Below are positions 1-5,427 of a DNA stretch of 9,239 bases, piece by piece. The number at the start of each line of letters is the position of its first letter. Positions within the stretch are counted from its first letter, which is position 1. The notes below the pieces were generated by a model that made no database searches, was not told where the DNA came from, and worked only from the letters and a program-made list of their open reading frames with translations. Source of the stretch: Methanomicrobiales archaeon (GTDB taxonomy: Archaea; Halobacteriota; Methanomicrobia; Methanomicrobiales; Methanomicrobiaceae); assembly GCA_012523385.1 (NCBI GenBank), contig JAAYIO010000134.1, positions 1 to 9,239 on the forward strand, written 5' to 3'. A program made the position numbers and the translations under genes.

Positions 1-1884
1 GGTACATCGGGCATTAAAGGTGCGTATCACGATGGAAGAGGGAAGATCCGTCTCCGGGGAGTTGCAGAGATTGAAGATGAGGAAAAGAAACCCCGCATTA
101 TCATCTCTGAGATTCCGTTCCAGGTCAATAAATCCCGGATGATTGAGCAGATGGCATCCCTTGTCCATGAAAAGAAGATAGATGGAATCAGTGATATCCG
201 TGATGAGTCTGATAAGGACGGGATTCGTGTTGTCATTGAGTTAAAGCGTGCATCACAGCCTCTCACTATCTTAAATCAGCTCTATAAGCACACTTCTCTT
301 GAAAGCACCTTTGGTATCATTAATCTGGCCATTGTGGATGTTCAGCCAAAAGTACTGGGTCTGCGTTCCATCATCAATGAATATCTTAACCACCGTCGCG
401 AAGTGGTGCGGCGACGTACCGAGTTTGACCTCAGAAAAGCGGAAGACCGTCAGCATATCCTGAAAGGGCTCTTACTTGCCCTTGACCGGATTGATGAGGT
501 CATCGCAACCATCCGGGCATCAAAGACGGGTGAGGAGGCCTCCCTCGCATTGATTGAAAAGTTTGGTCTGGATGCTATTCAGGCAGATGCGATTCTCAAG
601 ATGCAGCTTCGCCGCCTTGCAGCCCTTGAACATCAGAAGATTCTGGATGAAAAGGATATGCTGCATCAGGAGATTGGGCGCCTGACCACTATTCTCTCTG
701 ATGACAAGAACGTCTTTGCGGTTATCCGCGAAGAAATCACAACTCTTGGAGAGAAATATGGGAATGACCGGAGAACCAAGATTGTTCCGTATGAAGGCGA
801 ATTTAATCGGGAAGACCTCATCGAGAACCGTGAAGTGGTCATTTCCCTGACTGATGATAATTACATTAAGTCAATGCCTCTGGAGACCTACCGTGCCCAG
901 CGCCGCGGAGGAAGGGGTATTATCGGCATGGCAACAAAGGATGATGATGCTGTCCAGAAGGTTTTCACTGCCAACACGCATGATTATCTCTTGTGTTTCA
1001 CCTCTGACGGAAGAATTTACTGGCTTAAGGTGTATGATATTCCGGAAGCAAGCAGAACCGGTCGTGGAAAAGCGATTGTGAATCTCCTTGACCTTAATGA
1101 AGAGCGGATAACGGCTATTATCCCGGTTTCAGGGTTCTGTGATGATAAATTCTTCCTCTTTGCAACACGGGATGGCATGGTCGTCAAAATCCCTCAGAAA
1201 GAGTTCTCCCGTCCCCGTGCCAATGGCATCAATGCAATCACCCTTCGGGAGAATGATGAACTTGCTCATGTCAAGAGTATTGATGCAACGAGTGATCTTA
1301 TTCTTACCACGCGGTTTGGGCAGAGTCTGCGGTTCAATATTGGGTTAGTTCCCGTTCGGCACAGAAATGCACTGGGTGTCATCGGTATCAAACTTCGGTA
1401 TGGTGATAAACTGCAGGATATTGCGGTGATTGAGAAAGACCACCTGCTGACTATTACCGAACGCGGAAATGGCAAGAGAACTGAATTTGATGAGTTCATG
1501 GGCCATGGACGTGCAACGATGGGTGTCAGAAATATTCAGACCGATTTCTCAGCGGGGGTTGTCTCTTCAAAGGCCGTCTCTAATGATGATGAGATATTGT
1601 TGATGAGCCAGTCTGGTATCGTGATACGGACATCGGCATCAGAGATCTCTATCCAGAAACGCGGGACGCGGGGAGTCAGGATTATGAAACTCGACGATGG
1701 TGACAGCCTTGTCGGGTTCACCATCATTAAATCCGTTCAGGATGAATGTGGAATCGAGGCTGAATCTAAGAGCAGTTCTGTTCGTGAGTCTGATACTGAA
1801 ACCGATACTGAGTATGAAGATGAACCGGAGACCGAGTTTGACACGGTGTCAGATGATGAAACCGAAGATATGAATGATTATTAA
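1..1884 (+). CDS. gyrA: DNA gyrase subunit A, C-terminal two thirds (5' end outside window)
   Basis: This is the A subunit of type IIA DNA gyrase, which breaks and rejoins DNA with GyrB and introduces negative supercoils. The frame is open from base 1, where it reads GTSGIKGAYHDGRGKIRLRG, a conserved GyrA stretch beyond the active-site tyrosine, so the start and the tyrosine lie upstream. 627 residues are visible. The tower and coiled-coil region follows (ISEIPFQVNK, then the charged helix around EYLNHRREVVRRRTEFDLRKAE). The C-terminal beta-pinwheel begins with a canonical GyrA box QRRGGRG (fragment residues 300-306, bases 898-918), the motif that separates gyrase, which wraps DNA, from topoisomerase IV. 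The last 32 residues are strongly acidic. An ATG at 139 is internal, not the start. GyrB is usually encoded just upstream; that cannot be seen here. Identification is secure. Confidence 0.97.
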   Translation, partial: GTSGIKGAYHDGRGKIRLRGVAEIEDEEKKPRIIISEIPFQVNKSRMIEQMASLVHEKKIDGISDIRDESDKDGIRVVIELKRASQPLTILNQLYKHTSLESTFGIINLAIVDVQPKVLGLRSIINEYLNHRREVVRRRTEFDLRKAEDRQHILKGLLLALDRIDEVIATIRASKTGEEASLALIEKFGLDAIQADAILKMQLRRLAALEHQKILDEKDMLHQEIGRLTTILSDDKNVFAVIREEITTLGEKYGNDRRTKIVPYEGEFNREDLIENREVVISLTDDNYIKSMPLETYRAQRRGGRGIIGMATKDDDAVQKVFTANTHDYLLCFTSDGRIYWLKVYDIPEASRTGRGKAIVNLLDLNEERITAIIPVSGFCDDKFFLFATRDGMVVKIPQKEFSRPRANGINAITLRENDELAHVKSIDATSDLILTTRFGQSLRFNIGLVPVRHRNALGVIGIKLRYGDKLQDIAVIEKDHLLTITERGNGKRTEFDEFMGHGRATMGVRNIQTDFSAGVVSSKAVSNDDEILLMSQSGIVIRTSASEISIQKRGTRGVRIMKLDDGDSLVGFTIIKSVQDECGIEAESKSSSVRESDTETDTEYEDEPETEFDTVSDDETEDMNDY

Positions 1885-2198
1885 TTCATTCTTTTTTTGC
1901 ACATCGTTTCCCTACTGATTATTCCTGCATTGAGAGCGGGTATGATGGGGGATTAAAAGGGTTTTTTTTCTTATTGTGACCTTCTGACGGAAGAATAGGG
2001 ATATCCCCTCTGCCGCTCGCATTCCTGTTCTCGCATCCTTCTTGGTTTAGGGTGATTTGGTAATGAGGGAAATTGATATTTGCGACGGATTGTATGTGTT
2101 CATCTCCCCCGACTGAAGACGTGTTTGCTGATTTGAGAGAGGTTCTCCCTGCCGTTGTGTCATTCGATGAGAACTTTTGCTGTGGTCAGGTATAGGGG
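1885..2198. other. Non-coding stretch between gyrA and the candidate RNA
   Basis: No convincing gene is present on either strand: open frames are short, and none has a recognisable product or ribosome binding site. It holds the two T-runs downstream of gyrA (1892-1898, 1962-1969) and a ten-base perfect palindrome, GGGATATCCC, at 1998-2007. Nothing here resembles a tRNA, an insertion-sequence end or a repeat array. It may be a long 3' flank or the remains of a decayed gene too far gone to recognise. Confidence 0.5.
1892..1898 (+). terminator. T-run terminator after gyrA
   Basis: Seven consecutive T's begin eight bases after the gyrA stop codon (TAA, 1882-1884), with no clear hairpin before them. 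Archaeal RNA polymerase commonly terminates at such T-tracts. A second run of eight T's lies at 1962-1969 and could act as backup. Confidence 0.5.
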
Positions 2199-2206
2199 TT
2201 TAAAAA
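2199..2206 (+). promoter_or_regulatory. TATA-like box in the gyrA/UPF0147 gap
   Basis: TTTAAAAA resembles an archaeal TATA box. The usual 22-28 base spacing would place a rightward start of transcription at about 2222-2232. No protein gene starts there, but the first helix of the foldable segment does. AT-rich octamers are common, so on its own this is weak. Confidence 0.35.
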
Positions 2207-2221
2207 CGCCCCATCTTCATG

Positions 2222-2381
2222 CCGCCTGTATTGGCCTTCATTCATAATCTGTTCGCCTCCCATGACATGCGGGTGACGGACAGATGATAGCCAGTGCTCA
2301 CAGAACGTGATGTGAGGAGGCCACAGGAACAAATCCATGGTTTACCCTGCTACTGGCACCTGACACCCTTAAAATCGGCGG
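2222..2381 (+). ncRNA. Candidate structured non-coding RNA
   Basis: This segment has more self-complementarity than the flanking intergenic DNA. Stem A pairs 2247-2261 with 2271-2285 (13 of 15 positions, one of them G-U) around a nine-base loop. Stem B pairs CTCACA (2297-2302) with TGTGAG (2311-2316). GCCAGTG (2290-2296) can pair with TACTGGC (2351-2357), including one G-U. CCGCC (2222-2226) can pair with GGCGG (2377-2381) and close the whole. An alternative outer helix pairs 2225-2229 and 2233-2236 with 2319-2327, enclosing stems A and B as a three-way junction. A TATA-like site lies about 25 bases before the first helix. I recognise no known RNA family: it lacks SRP and RNase P signature sequences and is not a tRNA. 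Stem B carries GA and TGA in its loop and an ACA follows at 2323-2325, faintly like a K-loop H/ACA guide RNA. Ends and strand are inferred. Confidence 0.33.
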
Positions 2382-2419
2382 ACAAGAGACAGCCAAAATC
2401 CTTCGATTGAGAAAAGTAT

Positions 2420-2427
2420 AAAAAAAA
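2420..2427 (-). terminator. T-run terminator after the UPF0147 gene
   Basis: Read on the minus strand, eight T's follow the TAA stop codon (2430-2428) immediately, and another T-rich patch (TTTT) lies about six bases further on. This is a typical archaeal T-tract terminator, and it would keep leftward transcription from entering the candidate RNA segment. Confidence 0.55.
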
Positions 2428-2691
2428 TTAATCCAGAGGGATTGTCTCTAACTGTGAGACCAGTTCCCAGATCCGTGTGCGGGCGTGAACCGGCATGTTT
2501 GGATCATTACTGATCTCATCAATTATTGATATCGCGGTTGCTGCACGCAGACCAAGCTGCTGGGAATCATCGGCGAGCACCTTGCGGGTATCATCTGCGA
2601 CTCTTCTGATGTTACGCGGAATGGTATTATCGTCCATTATGTGCTGGAGCATCATTATACAGTTTTTAATTGTTACTTCTGGGTCACCCAT
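2428..2691 (-). CDS. UPF0147 family protein
   Basis: This small 87-residue protein matches the archaeal UPF0147 family in length and pattern, with the conserved core around DDNTIPRNIRR, then QLGLRAATAISIIDEISNDPNMP and a final amphipathic helix. It should be all-helical, cytosolic and without membrane segments. No biochemical function is established for the family as far as I know. The ATG at 2691-2689 is the only sensible start: a strong ribosome binding site, AAGGTGA (minus strand of 2698-2704), sits six bases before it. The gene is monocistronic, diverging from the zinc protein gene across about 70 bases. Family assignment is by sequence pattern from memory; confident. Confidence 0.9.
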   Translation of the reverse strand: MGDPEVTIKNCIMMLQHIMDDNTIPRNIRRVADDTRKVLADDSQQLGLRAATAISIIDEISNDPNMPVHARTRIWELVSQLETIPLD

Positions 2692-2697
2692 TTTTAT

Positions 2698-2704
2698 TCA
2701 CCTT
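2698..2704 (-). promoter_or_regulatory. Ribosome binding site of the UPF0147 gene
   Basis: AAGGTGA on the minus strand closely matches the archaeal Shine-Dalgarno core GGAGGTGA. It is spaced six bases before the ATG at 2691 and fixes that start. Confidence 0.7.
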
Positions 2705-2726
2705 CGCAGTATACATTTTAGTAATA

Positions 2727-2737
2727 GCATATATAAG
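2727..2737. promoter_or_regulatory. TATA box, possibly shared by two divergent genes
   Basis: ATATATAA (2729-2736) reads as a TATA box in both directions. Rightward it predicts a start of transcription near 2758-2762, right at the ATG (2763) of the zinc protein gene, so that message would be leaderless or nearly so. Leftward it predicts a start near 2706, just before the ribosome binding site of the UPF0147 gene. No other good TATA element is present on the plus strand between the two genes. Confidence 0.5.
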
Positions 2738-2762
2738 ATGGTTAAGAAGGATGAGGCAATAC

Positions 2763-3137
2763 ATGAAAACTGAAGATGAAGTGATGGCGTCCTATTTGTT
2801 GAATGGGGGAAAGATGCTTTCTACCGCCTGCAAAGACTGTGGGGCGCCTATGTTTGACGTTAAAGGCAAGCAATGTTGTGTTGTCTGTATGGAGCTGGGT
2901 AAACCGGGAGTTCCGGAGGTTAAGTTAGATAAATTGCCGGAAAAACCCTTAGTTTCTCAGTATGAGGCAGAAAAGGAGCCTGTACAATTATCCGGCTCTG
3001 CATGCGAATCTCTGGAGCTAACGATCTGTGCACTATGCGTAAAGGCAATGGACGCTTCACGTCCGGAAGATGCAAAAATCTACATGGATGCAGTACGCGC
3101 AGGAACTGACGCCCTGCAGATGCTGAAAAAGGGTTAA
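2763..3137 (+). CDS. Sjogren's/scleroderma autoantigen p27-type zinc protein
   Basis: This is a 124-residue protein of the autoantigen p27 (SSSCA1) family. The N-terminal signature is visible as MASYLLNGGKMLSTACKDCG, followed by APMFDVKGKQCCVVC. Cysteines 23, 26, 39 and 42 form a CxxC...CxxC zinc ribbon. A linker rich in Lys, Pro and Glu follows, then a helical C-terminal half. The molecular role in archaea is not established. I chose ATG 2763 because the TATA box at 2729-2736 would start the transcript at about that base, and because residues upstream (to 2670) read as an unlikely hydrophobic stretch overlapping the divergent UPF0147 gene. An ATG at 2751 would add MRQY and cannot be excluded. 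The gene converges on hef with a seven-base gap. Family confident, start less so. Confidence 0.85.
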   Translation: MKTEDEVMASYLLNGGKMLSTACKDCGAPMFDVKGKQCCVVCMELGKPGVPEVKLDKLPEKPLVSQYEAEKEPVQLSGSACESLELTICALCVKAMDASRPEDAKIYMDAVRAGTDALQMLKKG

Positions 3138-3144
3138 ATAGCTA

Positions 3145-4131
3145 TTAATATTTTTTATGAGAGAGTGTGGCAATAATTCCCGATATTTTCGGGCCAATTC
3201 CCTCCACCTCTCTGAGTTCTTGTTCTGATGCAGATAATACTGCAAAGAGAGAGCCAAAGTGTTCCAAAAGACTCCGAGCCTGATGCGGGCCGATTCCGGG
3301 AAATGATGAGAGAATATATTCAAGGTGTTCGCGTTCTGAGCGGTAGGACTTGTGGTGATGCAGTGACGGGCGTGCCGATGGTTCTCCCAGTTCGCGGTTC
3401 ATGAGGACATAAAGCATTTCTGCCGTCTCTTCAGGCCCTGAAACCATGAATACCGAGACACCGAACTGTACACTGATAGCAGCAAGGGACCCCCGGATGG
3501 CATTGGGCGCGATGTTTCTTTGGGCATAGATGTCGGTTCCCTCAATGATCAGCACCGGATGTTCGCAGGCATCTGCCATCTTTTTTATCTGGCCCAGCAG
3601 ATCCCGTTCAACGAGGGTGTCTACAAAGTCCCGTGTCGTTTTTCTCTCGACAAGCATCCGATCGCCGATGGCATAGTCGCCGTATTCAAGGCGGGCTATT
3701 TCAAGGCGGACGGTCTCCTTTTTGTGGAGATATTCCACCACGGCAGATGAGGTCTCGCGGTCATCAGCGATGATCTTCTTTTCAGGTTCGTGGTCATCGT
3801 CGATGTTCATCTGCTCTTGTTCACCATCAAAGTCGATGATGCTCATCTGCTGCTGCTTTTCTCCCGATGCAGGGGAGCTTGTATAAGGGGCCTTTTTCAG
3901 TGAAGAGATGCTTTTTTCCATGGATTTCTCGCGTGACTGACTGATCCAGCGGTTGGTTTCATCGGCGGTTCCCTCTGTTACAAGGACGATGATATTTCCT
4001 GCACCATGCCGTCCGGTTCTGCCTCTTCGCTGAATACTGCGGATCTCTGAGGGAACCGTTTCATAGAATATTACGAGGTCGGTGGCGGGGACATCAAGTC
4101 CCTCTTCGCCAACAGATGTTGCGACAAGCAC
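3145..4131 (-). CDS. hef: Hef C-terminal part: helicase motifs V-VI, XPF nuclease, HhH
   Basis: This is the second open part of hef, 328 codons counted from the GTG just after the second TAA. Motif V (LVATSVGEEGLDVP, 2-15) and motif VI (QRRGRTGR, 34-41) finish the helicase core. A charged, Gln/Asp-rich linker follows (about 85-118), then the XPF/ERCC4 nuclease with DRE (124-126), GDY (151-153) and the catalytic ERK (162-164), all intact. Two helix-hairpin-helix motifs follow (GIGPHQARSLL, 279-289, and GIGPKISGI, 311-319). If this part is translated by itself the start is uncertain: the GTG at 4131 would add a useless fragment of helicase, whereas an ATG at 3846 would give a compact 233-residue nuclease-HhH protein. 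No strong ribosome binding site is apparent at either. Confidence 0.7.
   Translation of the reverse strand: MLVATSVGEEGLDVPATDLVIFYETVPSEIRSIQRRGRTGRHGAGNIIVLVTEGTADETNRWISQSREKSMEKSISSLKKAPYTSSPASGEKQQQMSIIDFDGEQEQMNIDDDHEPEKKIIADDRETSSAVVEYLHKKETVRLEIARLEYGDYAIGDRMLVERKTTRDFVDTLVERDLLGQIKKMADACEHPVLIIEGTDIYAQRNIAPNAIRGSLAAISVQFGVSVFMVSGPEETAEMLYVLMNRELGEPSARPSLHHHKSYRSEREHLEYILSSFPGIGPHQARSLLEHFGSLFAVLSASEQELREVEGIGPKISGIIATLSHKKY
3151..3156 (+). terminator. T-run after the zinc protein gene, inside the hef 3' end
   Basis: Six T's lie 14 bases after the stop codon of the plus-strand zinc protein gene. They are also the last AAA codons of hef on the other strand, so the two convergent genes appear to share this short terminator region. 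Weak on its own. Confidence 0.35.
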
Positions 4132-4233
4132 TTAAAACGCGCCTTCCCTGAATTGGGAAAGGGTTGCAAGCTGCTCTTTTTGGGACAGTCCTTTTTCGGT
4201 GTCGCGGCTTGCCTGTCCAACAAACCGATAACT

Positions 4234-5427
4234 TTAAATGCCCTGGTCATTTAGCTTTCTCACTAAAAGATTCACCGTTTCGCGGAAGGTGGCAAAGACG
4301 ATGATTCTGATGTCTGGGAACTCGAAAAGCTGGTTCTGCACAATTTTTACGATATATTCCGGCTTTTGCAGGAGTTCTTCCTTCCACCCATTTGCCTGAG
4401 TAATAATGCTCTGAAATGCCTCGTCCTGTGCAAGACGAATACTTGCTTTCGATGCCTTTGCATCGGCCGCTTCCCCCTGAAGTTTGAACAGGTAGTGTTT
4501 GAGTGCTTCACTCCCTTGTGTTTCTGCAAGAGAGATACCATGACGAAGTTTCATGCACTCCGCATAAACGGATGCACCGAAAAATCCCGTCTGATCCTGC
4601 TCTTTGATGCGTGCCTGTGATTGTCCTAATATGGCACTCATTGCCTTCATGGACAATCTGTCCGGAGGGGGCACCGAGTATCCGAGTCCTGAAAGCATTG
4701 CAAGACGGGTGGCCATAAGCTGGTTCAGTGTTTTTATGACATGTTGGAGTTCTTTTGGTAATGGAACGGGGATATGGGTGATTTCCCGCTCGTGGATGTA
4801 GGGTTTTACGTCCGTATCAGTGTCTGTACGGCTCTCTACCCTGCCCACCATCAGGTTTTCACATATCTCCTGCACCTTTTGGCGGTTACTGCCAGGGGAA
4901 GCAGTCATTGCAAGGAGCAGGGGGTTTTTTGCCTGCCGGCAGTATTCTTCCGCGATGAATACGTATGCATAATTCCCGACTGCCCGGTGGCATTCATCGA
5001 CGATCAAGAGCGTTACATCGGTGAGACGATACCTGCTGGCGAGGCAGTCATTTTTGATAACCTGAGGTGTTGCAAAGATACAGCTTGCTTTCTCCCACTG
5101 CTCTATACGCTTTTTGTTGGGTGTTTCACCCGTGAACATGGCGAATACGCCAGAATCCTCCTCCTCTCCTTCCGGAATACGGAGATATTTAGAGAAAAAG
5201 CGGTAATGCTGTTCAACAAGAGGTTTTGTTGGTGCCATCATCAGCACCTTGCCACCGGCATTTAGCAGACGTGATGCGGCTGCTATCAGTGCAATTGCCG
5301 TCTTGCCAAGTCCGGTGGGCAAGACAACCATGGAGTTTTCCTGTAATACTGACGCGGCAATAGATAGCTGATAATCCCGTTGTTCAATCGAGTCTGGTTG
5401 GATAAAAGGGTGAGAGATATAATTCAT
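4234..5427 (-). CDS. hef: Hef N-terminal part: DEAH-type helicase fragment
   Basis: This is the first open part of hef, 397 residues ending at TAA 4236-4234. It shows RDYQ (17-20), motif I PTGLGKT (37-43, Walker A), motif Ia APTKPLVEQH (65-74), motif II DECH (144-147), motif III TAS (175-177) and motif IV IIVFATF (375-381). The stretch between motifs III and IV contains the helical insert typical of Hef/FANCM. The product would bind ATP but lacks motifs V and VI, including the arginine finger, so it should not work as a helicase alone. The start ATG overlaps the glyS stop and leads into ISHPFIQPDSIEQRDYQ, the normal Hef N-terminus. See the full-length entry for the interruption. Confidence 0.85.
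   Translation of the reverse strand: MNYISHPFIQPDSIEQRDYQLSIAASVLQENSMVVLPTGLGKTAIALIAAASRLLNAGGKVLMMAPTKPLVEQHYRFFSKYLRIPEGEEEDSGVFAMFTGETPNKKRIEQWEKASCIFATPQVIKNDCLASRYRLTDVTLLIVDECHRAVGNYAYVFIAEEYCRQAKNPLLLAMTASPGSNRQKVQEICENLMVGRVESRTDTDTDVKPYIHEREITHIPVPLPKELQHVIKTLNQLMATRLAMLSGLGYSVPPPDRLSMKAMSAILGQSQARIKEQDQTGFFGASVYAECMKLRHGISLAETQGSEALKHYLFKLQGEAADAKASKASIRLAQDEAFQSIITQANGWKEELLQKPEYIVKIVQNQLFEFPDIRIIVFATFRETVNLLVRKLNDQGI

Larger units (their letters stand above)
3145..5427 (-). pseudogene. hef: Hef helicase-nuclease (FANCM/XPF family), two in-frame stop codons
   Basis: Hef is the archaeal stalled-fork protein that joins a FANCM-like superfamily 2 helicase to an XPF-type nuclease and tandem helix-hairpin-helix domains. 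Here one frame runs from ATG 5427 to TAA 3145, 760 codons, the normal Hef size, but codons 398 (4236-4234) and 432 (4134-4132) are TAA. Between them the frame reads SYRFVGQASRDTEKGLSQKE, conserved Hef sequence, and after the second stop helicase motif V follows without a break, so there is no frameshift. By family alignment from memory the first stop sits where Hef has Lys (GIK...RFVGQ); the second sits just before VLVATSV. Each is one A-to-T change from AAA. The ATG overlaps the glyS stop (ATGA), giving translational coupling. It may be a recent pseudogene, a sequence error, or a gene expressed as two parts; the sequence alone cannot decide. Confidence 0.8.

Noticed and set aside
1003..1996. 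Exact 14-base repeat TCTGACGGAAGAAT at 1003-1016 (in gyrA) and 1983-1996 (in the gap)
   Set aside because: One 14-base match in a window of this size can arise by chance, and the flanks do not extend it, so there is no sign of a duplicated gyrA piece.
2222..2381. RNase P RNA, SRP RNA or a tRNA in the gap
   Set aside because: The segment is too short for the first two and lacks their conserved core sequences; no cloverleaf with a T-loop can be drawn.
2670..2762. N-terminal hydrophobic extension (membrane segment) on the p27-type protein
   Set aside because: It would overlap the UPF0147 coding region and lie upstream of the predicted transcript start; family members start at the MASYLL region.
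4132..4236. Pyrrolysine or selenocysteine recoding of the hef stops
   Set aside because: Both codons are TAA, whereas pyrrolysine uses TAG and selenocysteine TGA. No recoding element is recognisable.
4132..4236. Frameshift as the cause of the split in hef
   Set aside because: Both halves and the linking 33 codons are in the same frame and all read as Hef, so no base gain or loss is needed.
4774..5265. 163-codon plus-strand open frame opposite hef
   Set aside because: It is antisense to the strongly conserved helicase domain, shows no family pattern or ribosome binding site, and is explained by codon bias of the real gene.
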